NCBI GenBank assembly: GCA_963823675.1
Contig: CAWGMT010000004.1
Location: 496,001-560,000, forward strand
DNA length: 64,000 bases
Direction: 5' to 3'
Source of the DNA: CAWGMT01 sp963823675
GTDB taxonomy: Bacteria > Planctomycetota > Planctomycetia > Isosphaerales > Isosphaeraceae
Shown: positions 10,650-22,196 of the stretch, one piece after another
Layout of the letters: each line of letters starts with the position of its first letter
How positions within the stretch are numbered: position 1 is the stretch's first letter
Position numbers and translations under genes: made by a program
The notes under the pieces: model-generated
The model's database searches: none
Told to the model about the DNA's origin: nothing
Seen by the model: only the letters and a program-made list of their open reading frames with translations

Positions 10650-11194
10650 GTGAAAGACGATACGGCCGGCCGACCAGGCGAAGCGCGCTTCAGAAACGCG
10701 AATTGCAAGCACGCTCGAAAGCGATCTGAGATCAGATCCCGCCGGCGCGATCTGTCCCTCTGACATCATTTTTTGGAAAACGTTGAAAATCCGCGCTCGG
10801 GTTTGCCGTTTCGAGCATCCTTGCTCTCAGACGACGTGAGTTCGCCTTCGCCGGCAGGCCGGCGGCGTGCGGGGTGCGCGCGTTGGAATCCGGAATCAGT
10901 GTCATGTCGTTCCGAGTGTGCTGTCCCATGACGCAACGAAATTATTGACGCTGAAAGACTTTGCGAACGCCGCGCCGACCCCGTAGCGTCTGCCGTTGTC
11001 CGAAGCATCGTGCGACAGTCAGCGCAGGCCGTTAGGGACCGCGCAGCAATAACTTTAGCAATTGTGGTGCAGGCGTCCCGCCTGCCGGCATGGGGAATGC
11101 AGGAGGGACGCCTGCACCACAACGATGAATTCGCCGAACTTATTCTCGCGCGGCGCCTTAGCGTCGTTCAAGCCACGGTCCGGGCACGAGCAGC
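10650..11194 (+). other. 545-bp intergenic region with one palindromic element
   Basis: Open frames here are short, overlapping and match no family I know. The only clear structure is the inverted repeat at 11062-11122. The region separates the kinase gene from the TIGR03032/adhesin pair. Confidence 0.55.
11062..11122 (+). repeat. Palindromic intergenic repeat, 24-bp arms
   Basis: The left arm (11062-11085) begins TTGTGGTGCAGGCGTCCC, and the right arm (11099-11122) is its reverse complement with one mismatch. The innermost 13 bases form the loop. A GC-rich hairpin of this kind between genes resembles REP-type elements. The same motif is familiar to me from planctomycete intergenic regions. 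Confidence 0.8.
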
Positions 11195-12377
11195 GTGAAA
11201 TTTGGCATGCACTCAGCACCATTGGGCACGCCCACAACCGAGCCGCCCGCACCGTTGCGTAGCGTGCACACACCGCATTTTCCGCGCTTGCTCGACCAGC
11301 TCGGCGCCTCGCTGCTTGTCACGACGTACCAGGCGGGCAAGCTGGTCATCGTCCGATCGGAAAGGGAACACCTCAACACGCACTTCCGCGCCTTTCAGGC
11401 GCCGATGGGTTTAGCACTCCGCGGCGACCGCCTGGCGATCGGCACGCACTGGCTGGTCTGGGAGTATCACAACGTCCCGGCCGCGGCCGCCAAGTTGGAG
11501 CCAGCCGGGCGGCACGATGCGTGTTTCCTGCCGCGATCCTGCCACGTGACGGGCAACATCCAGGGTCACGAGATGGCCTGGGCGGGCGAGGAACTGTGGC
11601 TGGTGAACACGCGGTTTTCGTGCCTCTGCACGCTCGATCAAAGCCACAGTTTCGTCGCGCGCTGGCGGCCGCCCTTTGTCTCGGCGCTCGCGCCGGAGGA
11701 CCGCTGCCATTTGAACGGCCTCGCGATCGTTGACGGCCGGCCCCGTTACGCCACTGCCCTGGGTGCGACCGATGGACCGGGCGGCTGGCGCGGACAAAGC
11801 CCGCGGCGGCGTGCTGATCGACGTCGCCACCGGCGAGACGATCGTGCGCGGGCGGTCGATGCCCCACTCGCCCCGCTGGTATGGCGGCAAGCTGTGGCTG
11901 CTGGAATCGGGGGCGGGCTCAATCGGAGTCGTTGATCCCCGATCGGGCCGCTATGAATCGGTCGCCGAGTTCCCAGGGTTTACCCGCGGGCTCGATTTCG
12001 CCGGGCCCTATGCCTTCGTCGGCTTGTCGCAGGTTCGCGAATCGGCAGTCTTCAGCGGCGTACCCATCACGGAGCGGCTGGCCGAGCGGACCTGCGGCAT
12101 CTGGGTGATCGATATCCGGACGGGCCAGATTGCGGCGTTTCTCCGGTTCGAAGACGCGGTGCAGGAAATCTTCGCCGTCCAAGTGGTCGTTGGCCGGAGG
12201 TATCCCGACCTGATCAACGACGATCAAAAGCTGCTGGATGATTCGTTCGTGCTGACTGATGAGGCGTTGGAGGCCGTGCCGGCGCCGCTGCGTGCACCGA
12301 TCCGGCAATCAAGTGGTGGTGTTCCACAACGAGAGGATTCACTCCATGTCTTGGGCGCGTCGCAGGGTCAAGCTTAA
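11195..12377 (+). CDS. TIGR03032-like protein (frame break near 11790)
   Basis: The N-terminal block FPRLLDQLGASLLVTTYQAG and later blocks HEMAWAGEELWLVNTRFSC and SMPHSPRWYGGKLWLLES match the TIGR03032 family, predicted to be a beta-propeller-like protein of unknown role. Two frames join when one base is restored at about 11790 (GGWRADKARGGVLIDV). The GTG at 11195 is used; an ATG four codons downstream is possible. The C-terminal ~15 residues overlap the start of the adhesin gene by 32 bases and may be an artefact of another indel, because the family normally ends near LEAVPAPLR. The gene lies directly before the large adhesin, suggesting co-transcription. Confidence 0.78.
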
Positions 12378-15300
12378 GGGGAATCTGAGGTGGACGGCCG
12401 GGGGCTTGTCGCGCGCCCGTCGAACGCGAGTTGCTCGCGTCGAATGGCTTGAAGATCGGACACTGCTAGCATCCTTGCAGTTTTCCGCGGGGCTCGGCGA
12501 GCAATCGACGCTGGATTCGGTTGCGCAGCCGCCGAATTATCTGTCCGACGTGAACACTCCGGCCTCGCAGCAGTTTAATCAGACCGACGGCACGGCGGTT
12601 TCGAAAGTGACGCTTACCACTGCGGCTTCGACCACCGGCATGCCGGGCGTGAATGTCAACATCCTCTCCAACGGAAGCGTCGCGGCAAATGCCCCTGCGA
12701 ACGTCGCCGTCAGTGCTGGGTTATCGGACGCGAATGGGGACGTTGGACCTACCGTGAACGTTCCGGTCACCATCGTGGCGAGCGACTCGTCCGAGACCGC
12801 GGGTGATCCGTGCAACGTGCAGTTCAGCTTTGAGTTCAATGTCAAGACATTTGCCTCAAACAACGCTACAGCCAACTTCTCCTACATCGCCACTTACACC
12901 TACAACGGGACAACGACGCCTTTGGCGTCGGCGACCGACCAGCTTGGCGGCCAGGGCGTCACGCCAATTGGCTCGGGCCCGGTGGATATCGAAACAGGCA
13001 CGCTCCATGCCCACATCGGCGACACGTTCACGATAACGCTTTCCGAGAATCTCAGCGGCCAAACGGTAGCACCGTTCCTCGGGGCGGGGATCGACAACGT
13101 GGGCTGGCTGGTCGATGCCAATCTGGACGCCAGCATCGCACCGCCAGACCCGACTTCCACGACCGTGACCACCGAGCCAACCTACCTCGCGGACTTCGGT
13201 CAGAACGTGACCTTGGTGGCGACGGTGGAGGACATCAGTGGCAATACGAACCCGCCGACACCGACCGGCACGGTCCAGTTCTCTGTTCAACGGCAATCCC
13301 TACGGAAATCCGGTGGCGCTCGTGAGCGGCGTCGCCAGCATCAGCGACACCAACCTTCCGGTCGGGTCGCATTCGATTAACGCCGCCTACACGCCTGACG
13401 GCCTAGACTTCCGCTCCAGCTCTTCCCAGGTTCCCTATCCCCTGGTGATCCAGGCCGATGCAACGTTGACCACCGTGACCACCGATCCCGTCAACCTTGC
13501 CGACTTCGGCCAGAACGTGACCTTCGCCGCCACCGTGGAGAACATCAGTGACAGTGCGGACCCGGCTACGCCAACGGGCGCGGTGCAGGTTTCTGTGGAC
13601 GGCAATCCGTACGGAAAAACGTTGGCGCTGGTCAACGGTGTGGCCAGCATCAGCGACACGAGTCTTCCCGTCGGGTCGCATTCGATCTCCGCCGCTTACA
13701 CGCCAGATGATCCTGACTTCGCCGCCAGCAGTTCCCAGGTTCCTTATCCCCTGGTGATCCAGGCCGACGCAACGTCGACCACCGTGACTACCGACCCGCC
13801 CTCCCTCGCGGAAACCGGTCTGAACGTGACCTTCACGGCCGCGGTGGACAACATCAGTGACAGCGCGAGTCCCGCGACACCGACCGGGGCGGTGCAGTTT
13901 TCTGTTCGACGGCAATTCCTACGGCAACCCGGTCGCGCTGGTCAGCGGCGTGGCCAGTATCAGCGACGCGAGCCTTCAGGTGGGGTCGCATTCGATCAGC
14001 GCTGCCTACACGCCAGATGACCCCGACTTCGCCGCCAGTAGTTCCCAGGTTCCCACCCCCCTGGCGATCGAGGCCGCCAAGGCGGCGACAACGCTCAAAG
14101 CCGTGTCGGGCAGCGGCCAGTTTGACGGCGCGGCCGTCCTGACGGCAACGCTCATCTCTAGCTCTACCCCCCTTTCCGACGAGACCGTTGCGTTTACCCT
14201 GAACGAGGGCGGAGGCATCACCGCCCTCGGCTCGGCGACGACGGATGCCGACGGCGTCGCCTCCCTGACCGGCGTGAGCCTAACGGGCTTCACTGTGGGC
14301 ACATTCGCCGATTTCATCGGGGACAGCTTCGCCGGCGATGCAGACTATGCCGCCTCAAGCGCCAGTGGAACGCTCACCGTTACACCGCAGCCAGCTGCTC
14401 AAGTCGCACTCGCGTCGTCGGCCGACCCGTCCCTCCCTGGCGAGCTGATAACATTCGGAGTGAATGTCATCCCCTTGAGCGGTGGGCCAACCCCGACGGG
14501 GACGATTCAGTTCGAAGTTGACGGCACTGACTTCGGTGCGACCGTGGCCCTCTCCGGTGGCGCGGCGACGAGCGGGCTGGACGCTTCGCTCAGCGTGGGA
14601 ACCCACACGATCACCGCGATCTACTCCGGCGACGGCACCTATCCCGCTCAGAGGGTAACGCTGACGCAGATCGTGGAGAGCCCGTCGCAGGGAACGGGCA
14701 ACGTGTATACCGTCAATTCGCTCGGCGACAAAGGCAACGGGTCGGGGCTCTCGGGCGACCTGCGCTACGCCATCACGCAGGCCAACGCCAACCCTGGCAG
14801 CGTGATTGACTTCAGCGTCATGGGCACGATTCAACTGACCGGGGCGTTGCCGGCTATCAGCGCGAATATGACCATCAACGGCCCAGGGCCGTCGCTCCTG
14901 ACCCTCATGGGCGGCGGCTCGTCGTCGGACTTCAGTGTGTTCATCATCGATCAGGGGGTAGCAGCCACGGTGTCGGGCCTGACGATCGCTGGTGCCTATG
15001 CGAGGTGGGGCGCGATCAGCGACAACGGCCCATTGACCTTGACCGACTGCACCGTCACCGGAAACGTGGGCTGGGACGAAGCGGCGGGTCTCCGCGCGGC
15101 TAACTACGGCCAAACGGTGACGGTGACCGACTGTACCATTTCGGGCAATTCGGACATCTCGCGAGCCGGTGGCGTCGGCGGAATCTTCGTCAACGGCGCG
15201 GACCGAATGACCCTAAGAGACAGCATCATCTCTGGGAACTCTAGCAACAGCGGTGGCGGAGGCCTTGGCCTGGGTTCAGGCGATGGGCTCACGGTGTACG

Positions 15301-18300
15301 ACAGCCTGATCTCCCAGAATTCCGCGAAGGGCGGGGGCGGCGGCATCAATACGGATTACGGCTTGGCCACATTGAGCAACTGCTCGTTATCGGGGAACAG
15401 CACGGGCACCTCCGGAGGAGCCATTTCGGGCGGAGCGAACCTGTTAAACTGTACACTATCTGGTAATTCCGCAGGAGGGAACGGCGGCGCCCTCTCAACC
15501 GACGGTGGCGGGCTCACCGACTGCACCTTCATCGACAACTCGGCTGGGGAAGGCGGTGGCGCCATCGCATTCTCCGGCTCAAACTTGATGGAAATCACCG
15601 GTTGCGCCTTCATGGGCAATACGGCTGCTCAATCAGGCGGGGCCCTGACTACCAGCGGCCCACTGTCGCTCATCGACAGCACCATCACGGGCAACACCGC
15701 CCCTAAAGGAGGGGGCGTCTTCACGCGAGCGGGCCTCACCACGGTCAGTACCGGCGAGTACAGTACCAATGAGTACGTTACGCCCGGCGCCTTGTCATTC
15801 GACGGCTGCATCCTCTCGGGCAACTCGGCCACCGACGCCGGCGGGGGCATTTTCAACATCGGCGGCATGACACTGACTAATAGCACGATCTCCGGGAACA
15901 CGGCCCTCAGCGGCGGTGGCATCGCGGACATGTCGCAGGACAGTTCCAACACCGCTTCTCCCTATCCATCGATTGGAACCTTGACCGATTGCACCGTGTC
16001 GGGGAACTCGGCCACCTCGTATGGAGGCGGCGTCCTCAACCAGGGAACCCTGACGTTGACCGATAGCACCGTCTCGGGAAACACCGCCAAGGAAGGCGGC
16101 GGCATCGCCAATCCGATTTTGAGCCAGGCGCACCTCTATCGCTATGCGTATGGACCCGCAATCGCCAACAGCCAGGCAACAATCACGGGCTCTTCCATCG
16201 TGTCGAACTCGGCGACGGCCTATGGCGGTGGCATCGAGAACCAGGGAGCCTTGACATTGACGGGCAGCACCCTCTCGGGAAATACGGCAATGAAGGACGG
16301 CGGCGGGCTCGCCAACTTGTCGCTGTCGTTCTTCTATCCCAACGGTAGTGCACCGTCGAACGCCCCAGCGGCGGCGACCCTGGCCGATAGTACGCTTTAT
16401 GGGAATACGAGCCTGTACGGCGGCGGCATCAGCAACGAAGAAGCGAACCTCACGCTGACCAATGATACTCTTGCGGCCAACCGCACGACCGGCGGAGGAA
16501 ACTATGCGGCCGCCCTGGGCACGATCACCAGCTCGGGCGATATCCTCCTGACGAACACGCTGATCGCCGGCAACTTCAAAGGCGCGAGTCCCAGCACCGC
16601 ACCCGGCGACATCGCAGGCACGATCGACTCGAAAAGTGCCTACAACCTCATCGGCGACGGTGATCTCCAGAAGGGCATTACGAACGGGAGCCAGGGTAAC
16701 CTGATCGGCTCCGCCAGCGCCGGCACGGTCATCGATCCCCAGTTTGGACCTCTGGCCAATAACGGCGGTCCAACCGAGACCGTCGCTCTCCTGGCGGGCA
16801 GTCCCGCGATTGACGCAGGAAGCAACGCCCTGGCCATTGATCCCTCGACGCAGAAGCCTCTCGCCTTCGACCAGCGCGGTCCTGGCTACGCGCGCATTGT
16901 CAATGGCACGGTCGATATCGGGGCGTTCGAATACGGCGCGGTGCTGATCACGCCGACGCAGTTGGTAGCAGCGCCGCAAACCCCGCCATCGGTATTGGTC
17001 GGCGCCAGCTTCAGTCTGACCGTTGCCGCCGAGGATGCGGCGGGCAACACGGCCATCGGCTTCGCCTCACCCGTCACGTTGGCGATTGCAAGCGGACCCG
17101 CCGGGGCGACACTCGGCGGCACGCTCACTGCAACGGCCACGCAAGGCGTCGCCGCATTCTCCGGCTTGACTTTCGATCAACTGGGGACGTACACCATTTC
17201 CGTGACGGGCGGCGGCTTATCCGGCACGATCGGCCCCATCCAGGTGACGCCCGGGACGGCCACGCAGGTCGCAGTCACGATGGAGCCACCCGCCAATGTC
17301 GCCGTTGGCAGCAAGTTCCAGCTCGTCGTCGCTGACGAGGACTCCCTGGGGTTTGTGAACCCGTCTTACAGCGGCACGGCAACCGTCGCGCTCATCAGCA
17401 ATCCGGGCAATGCCACGCTCGGCGGCACGCTCACGGTACCATTCGTGTCCGGCGTCGCCACGTTCAACGACCTGACGCTGAACGCGACGGCCAATGGCTA
17501 CCTCTTGCAGGTGACAAGCAGCGGTGTTGTCCCGGCGACAACCAGCGCCATCGATGTAACGCTCCCCGCCGCCAACCAGCTTGTCGTTGTGACCCAACCG
17601 CCGAGCACCGTGACGGCGGGCACCGGCTTCGGACTGGTCGTGGATGCAGAAACCTCGGGCACGTTCGACCCGGCGTTCCAGGGCACGGTCACCGTGGCGC
17701 TGTCGAATGGCTCCGGCGCGACGCTCGGCGGCACGCTGACCGCCTCGGCGGTCAACGGCGTGGCGACCTTTTCCGGCCTGATGCTCACCAAGTCCGACAG
17801 CGGCTATGTGCTCCAGGTATCCACCAGCGGCGTGCCGCCGGCAACGAGCAGCGAGTTGACCGTGACGCCCGCGGCGGCCAGCGATCTCGTGATGACGACC
17901 GAGCCGCCGGCGAGCGTGCGCGTCGGTGCGCCGTTTGGCATCGCGGTCACAGCCGAGGACGCCTACGGCAATGTCAACACATCCTTCACGGGGATTGCCA
18001 CCGCGGCGCTGACCAGCAACCCGGGCGGCGCGACCCTCGGCGGCACGCTCACGCAACCGTTCCAGTCAGGCGTCGCCAGGTTCAACAACCTCACGCTGAA
18101 CGCCTCGGCGGAGGGCTACGTCTTGCAGGTGACAAGCAGCAGCCTTGTCCCGGCGACGACCAGCGCCATCGATGTAACGCTCGCGTCCTCCGACCAACTG
18201 GTCATTGCGAACCAGCCGCCCAGCACCGTGACGGCGGGCACGGGCTTCGGGTTGGTCGTGGATGCGGAAACTTCGGGCACGCTCGACCCGGCGTTCCAGG

Positions 18301-19178
18301 GCAGTGTGACTGTGGCGCTGTCGAATGGCCCCGGCGCGACGCTCGGCGGCACGCTTACCGCCTTGGCGGTCAATGGCGTGGCGACCTTTTCCGGCCTGAC
18401 GCTGACCAAGGCTGGCAGCAGCTATATGCTCCAGGTATCCAGCAGCGGCGTCACGCCGGCAACGAGTCGTGCGTTGACCGTGACAGCGGCGGCCGCTACG
18501 CACCTGGTGATCACCGCCCCGCCGCTGGCCACGGTCAACCCCGGGGCCGGGTTCGCATTCCGAGTCGCCGCCGAAGACCCGTTCGGCAACGTGGATCTCA
18601 CTTTCAGCTGCCCCGTGACGGTCGCTCTGGCAACCAACCCTGGCAATGCCACGCTCGAGGGCACTCTCACCGTCACTTCTGGGCTGGGCATTGCGGTGTT
18701 CTCCGGCTTGTCGCTCAACAATTCAGGGAACGGATACGAGTTGGAGGTCGCCAGCAGCGGCGTGACTCCCGCAACGACCAAGGCTTTCAACATTGCGCAG
18801 GCCCCCACGATCAAGTCCTGGGGGGCTCTGACGAAGCCGGCGCTCAAATTCACGCTCCAGTACAGTGCCGCCATGAATGCAGCAACCGCCGGTCTCACTA
18901 CCAATTATCAGGTGTATGCGTTCTCGACCAAGACCGTCAGGCACAAGACCATCACAATTACCACAGCGGTCAACGTCAACGCGGTCTATAACCAATTAAG
19001 TAACTCCGTCACGCTAACAGTCGTCGGTAAGAACCCGTTCTCCAACGGGGGCGGACAGATCAAGATCCTCGCTTCGTCTCCGAAAACCGGGGTGAGCAGC
19101 CGGTCCGGTGTCCTCCTGAACCCGAACGACACCGTGTTCACGATTCTCGCAAAAGGGTCGGGCCTCATGTTGGGTTGA
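12346..19178 (+). CDS. Giant surface adhesin: Ig-like repeats, beta-helix, Ig-like repeats (frame breaks at 13286 and 13905)
   Basis: About 2,280 residues after correction. It starts at ATG 12346, nine bases after GAGAGG, with the planctomycete N-terminal motif VEWLEDRTLLAS. Domains in order: an N-terminal jelly-roll-like region; three 103-residue Ig-like repeats (13.15-14.08 kb); two further Ig-like domains; a right-handed beta-helix rich in SGNSA and GGGI turns (14.7-16.7 kb), ending in a choice-of-anchor-Q-like block (GPLANNGGPTETVALLAGSP); six or seven about 103-residue Ig-like repeats (16.95-18.79 kb); and a C-terminal cap. It is predicted to be exported and to act in attachment or carbohydrate binding. 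Repeats 1 and 3 each carry one extra base at the same place. Confidence 0.87.
13153..14080 (+). repeat. Three tandem 309-bp Ig-like repeat units inside adhesin gene
   Basis: The block beginning CCGTGACCACCGA recurs at about 13161, 13471 and 13780. The middle unit measures 309 bp, whereas units 1 and 3 measure 310. The extra base in each falls in the homologous TCTGTTC context (13281-13288 and 13901-13907), where the middle unit reads TCTGTGG. Each unit encodes one Ig-like domain ending in SSSQVPYPLVIQADA. Confidence 0.8.
16950..18795 (+). repeat. C-terminal ~309-bp Ig-like repeats of the adhesin
   Basis: The units share the pattern ATLGGTLT...GVATFSGLTLT...SSGVTPATTSA. The block at 17601 recurs at 18220, 618 bp away, which equals two 309-bp units, so a pair of units was duplicated. 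Nucleotide identity between the two copies is visibly high, indicating recent or homogenised duplication. Confidence 0.75.
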
Positions 19179-19338
19179 GCTCGGAAAGGCACGAGAAGCA
19201 GAAAGGAGAATCTGTGATTTTGTCCGAGCGCAAGGTGTGAGTGCTACATCTCACCGGCATCCCAGGAACTGTCATTGCGTCGCTACGCTACGTTCCATTC
19301 CCACAGCACAAGCCGGCCAACGATCAGGGCGATTTTAT

Positions 19339-19767
19339 TCAACCTTCGCGTTCAACGGGATCGCTCTCGCCAGTAGCCGGCCGGGCCGTCGCCACGTAAT
19401 GCCGCGAGTAAGCCGCTTCCAGAGCCGGTGCGCCGGTCTTGGAAAACCGCAGAATGATATGTTTACCGCCGCGGCCCCACTTGTGATACACGGTCTGCGA
19501 CGGCTTCAAGCCGATCGCCCGTGCGTGGTGGTCGAGAACCCGCAGGATGGCGCACAGCTTTGAGAGGTTCCCGACACAGACGCGTTCCAGATAAGCGATC
19601 CGGCCGAACCGCCAATCATCGAGTTGCTGCTTCGAGATCCGCTGCAAGCGCATCAGAACTTCGACCGGAGTCACGACGTTGTTCGTTTCGAGGATCGCCG
19701 CGACCGTCCAGACTATCGTAGGATAGAGCTTGTGTTTCTGGTAGTTGGATTCGTTGAATTTTTTCAT
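19339..19767 (-). CDS. Conserved protein of unknown function
   Basis: A 142-residue soluble protein starting at ATG 19767 (MKKFNESNYQKHKLYPTIVW). It has a helical N-terminal half, an internal VLMRLQRISKQQLDDWRFGR segment, and a C-terminal FSKTGAPALEAAYSRHYVA. The middle (LDDWRFGRIAYLERVCVGNL) resembles a helix-turn-helix-like arrangement, but I cannot assign it. It lies 31 bases after the DUF4058 gene on the same strand and may be co-transcribed. I recall similar proteins in planctomycetes without known role. The frame is open 45 codons further upstream, but that part overlaps DUF4058. Confidence 0.6.
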   Translation of the reverse strand: MKKFNESNYQKHKLYPTIVWTVAAILETNNVVTPVEVLMRLQRISKQQLDDWRFGRIAYLERVCVGNLSKLCAILRVLDHHARAIGLKPSQTVYHKWGRGGKHIILRFSKTGAPALEAAYSRHYVATARPATGESDPVEREG

Positions 19768-19798
19768 GAAACCCGTTGACGGGACGGGGTTGTCGTCG

Positions 19799-20599
19799 CT
19801 ACTGAGTCGCTCTTTGCTGGAGCCACGCCACTTGCTCCGGCGGCAGAGGTGGATCGAGCAGTTTCGTGTAATCGATGCGGCGGGCGTAACGCGATCGCTC
19901 ATAAATCGTCTCGATCAGGGGCTGAAGAGCCAGCGGCACGTCCGGGTCGGGACTCGCAAGTGGTACGGGGATCTCCGGCAGGGCATGATGCACGTGGACC
20001 GGCCAGACACGACAGTGCGGAACGTCGCTCTGGCGTCCAACCAATAAGTAATACGGACTGTCGGGCCACGGCTCGACCATCGGCATCCGCTGGCCCCCGC
20101 GCAACAGGTCGATCTCGACTAGATTGGCACTTCCGAGCAAAAGCGCGTTGCGTTTGCGCCGGTACTGCTCCCAGCCTTCGGTTCCACGGCGCTTATTCGA
20201 TGGCGACAACACCTCGATGCACGTCACGAGGCGGATTTCTGAGTCGTTCTCATAGATCTCGATAAAGTTCTCACGGAAGTGCTCGTCGATGAAGGTGCGC
20301 ATTGTCACGGCAGCGATCTCCGCAGCAGGCTCGACGACCGCCACTCGCCCGCTCGCGTCCGGGATGCGCTCCTGCTCTAGAGCCGCTACGACGCGGATGT
20401 CCGGATAGAACGGTCTCTCTTCCTTGCCATTGGTGCCGGCAAGGACGACGTAGGCGCGCTCGCCCGTTTGGATGAAGTAGCGCTCCGGCAGCAAGGGCGC
20501 GAGCGCGCGCTCGATCTCGCCGATCAGTTTGGTGTGAAAATCAGCCCAAAGACCGCGATCCTCAATGTACGGGTCCATCCCGGGAAATGGCGATTTCAT
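19799..20599 (-). CDS. DUF4058 family protein
   Basis: A 266-residue protein. The hallmark N-terminus MKSPFPGMDPYIED fixes the start at 20599. Conserved blocks follow: HTKLIGEIERALAPLLPERY, YPDIRVV, VTCIEVLSPSNKRRG, and LVEIDLLRGG. DUF4058 proteins are common in planctomycetes and cyanobacteria and resemble PD-(D/E)XK nuclease folds (the VEIDLLRGG strand carries acidic residues). No activity is proven. The reading frame continues upstream without a stop into the C-terminus of the oxidoreductase, probably because the stop of that gene was masked by a base error (a TGA in the neighbouring frame lies at 20614-20616). Confidence 0.8.
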   Translation of the reverse strand: MKSPFPGMDPYIEDRGLWADFHTKLIGEIERALAPLLPERYFIQTGERAYVVLAGTNGKEERPFYPDIRVVAALEQERIPDASGRVAVVEPAAEIAAVTMRTFIDEHFRENFIEIYENDSEIRLVTCIEVLSPSNKRRGTEGWEQYRRKRNALLLGSANLVEIDLLRGGQRMPMVEPWPDSPYYLLVGRQSDVPHCRVWPVHVHHALPEIPVPLASPDPDVPLALQPLIETIYERSRYARRIDYTKLLDPPLPPEQVAWLQQRATQ

Positions 20600-20613
20600 A
20601 ACGCCCCAATCTC

Positions 20614-22171
20614 TCACGCGCGATTGAGCGATCGCCGGCGCCCCTTCCGGCGTCTCGGGCGACTTGTAGTCGAACCAGCGTGGATCGTACTCGATCCGGC
20701 GCTTCTGGCGCATGGCGATGTTGCTTGTGAGTGCGATCACCGCGTCGGCCAGGGCGACCTCGCCGCGGCAACGGGGCAGGTGCTCGGTGTCGGCGTAGGG
20801 GTCTGAGCTTTCGGCGTGGCGGACGCAGTAGGCGAAGTGCTCGAGCTCTTCGCGATAGCCGCGCGAGGGCTCGGCCGTGGCCAGGCCGCCCAGGGCGGAC
20901 GCCTTGGATGGGCCGGCCGTGCTCGGGCTGGTCTCGAGCACAGGCTTGTTGGCGTGCGCTCTCGACCGTCACGCTGGTCGTGCGCGACGCGACCGGGCTG
21001 CCCGCTTCCTTGTAGAGCAGGATTTCCTTTTCCTGGCTCACGATCATCGTCCCCTTCGAGCCCATGACCATCTCGCCGTAACCGTCGAACGCGTTGGTAT
21101 TGATCGACGAATAGGTCACGATGATCCGGTCCTGCTCGTGCTTGCCGGGAAACTCGAAAATGTTGAAGACATGGTCGTCGACCTCGCGGCCGTCGGTGTA
21201 GAAAAACGTGCCGCCGACGCCGGTGACGGCCAGCGGATGCTTCTTGCCCAGGAAGATCGAGCAGGCATCGAGCTGGTGGCTGCCCAGCTCGGCCATCAAG
21301 CCGGCGCCGGTGCGGTTATAGAGCCGCCAGTTGATCAGCTCGTCCAGGCTGGCGTAGCCGTATTTCTTGTAGTCGATCTTCTTGTCGGCCTCGGGGTAGA
21401 TCCGCTTCCAGCTATCGCGATAGACGATCTCGCCGCGCTCGTCGCGCACAATCTCGGGAAGGCCCGTCTTGGGGTCGAAGACCGGATTGCCGCTTTTGTC
21501 CTTGGCCACCAAGGGCTGGGCGTTGTTGCGATGCCATAGGCGCGGATGTGGCGGATGTCGCCCAGCACGTCATTCTGGACCAGATAATTGGCGTTGTCAT
21601 AGAGGACCGAGTAGTGCCGCTGATGGCCGACGGCGAGCAGGCGCTTCTTCTCGCGGGCGACCCGGCACATTTCCTTGCATTCGGCGATCGAATGGGCCAT
21701 CAGTTTCTCGGTAAAGACGTGCTTGCCCTTCTTCATCGCCTCGATCGCGACCGGCGCGTGCAGCCAGAGCGGCAGCGCGATCACCACCATCTCGACGTCG
21801 GGATCGTTGTAGATGTCTTCCTTCGCGTTGTAATGCTTCAGCTTCTTGACGTCGGCCGGTGTGTACTGCTTGTGGTTCGAGAATTCCTTGACCGCTCGCT
21901 CTTCTTGGCTGGGACGGATGTCGCAAAAGCCGATGAAGTCGAGATAATCGCGGTTGTGCGAGCGGATCATCGCCTGGCAGCCCTCGTCGCCCGTGCCGAT
22001 GATGGCGGCGCGGACGGCGGACTTACCGTTCATCCCCTTGTACCCGAAATAGAAGGCCCCCAGGGCCGGCGCGGCAGCCGCGGCCTTGAGCAGCTCGCGC
22101 CGGGATACGCCCAGCGCCTGATTCGCGTTTTCGCGCCCTAGCACGCGTTCTTCGGGAGTCAAGTTGGTCAT
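20614..22171 (-). CDS. Tat-exported Gfo/Idh/MocA-type oxidoreductase (frame breaks near 20955 and 21536)
   Basis: An NAD(P)-dependent sugar dehydrogenase-like protein. The start at ATG 22171 is preceded by AAGGAG. A twin-arginine-like signal (GVSRRELLKAAAAAPALGAF) is followed by the Rossmann motif VRAAIIGTGDEGCQA and the family motif GKHVFTEKLMAHSIAECKEM. Residues after position 210 are in a second frame (LVAKDKSGNPVFDPKTG), and the last ~100 in a third. Both join with one-base corrections (restored C near 21536 giving ALWHRNNAQP; near 20955 giving ESAHANKPVLETS). The C-terminus is uncertain: it ends near YKSPETPEG. It follows a DoxX-like gene by 25 bases, a pairing common in planctomycetes. 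Confidence 0.82.
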
Positions 22172-22196
22172 CTGTCGCTCCTTGTAGTTGAATGTG

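Noticed and set aside
10732..11273. Several 60-120 codon frames in the gap before the TIGR03032 gene
   Set aside because: They overlap one another and the palindrome, with no conserved motifs or start signals.
13281..13908. Programmed +1 frameshifting as the preferred explanation of the adhesin breaks
   Set aside because: The window has over twenty similar breaks in unrelated genes, so sequence error is the simpler explanation; the case is kept only as a finding to check.
19179..19229. Terminator after the adhesin gene
   Set aside because: The 7-bp arms GCTCGGA and TCCGAGC are separated by 37 bases and no T-run follows; too weak to call.
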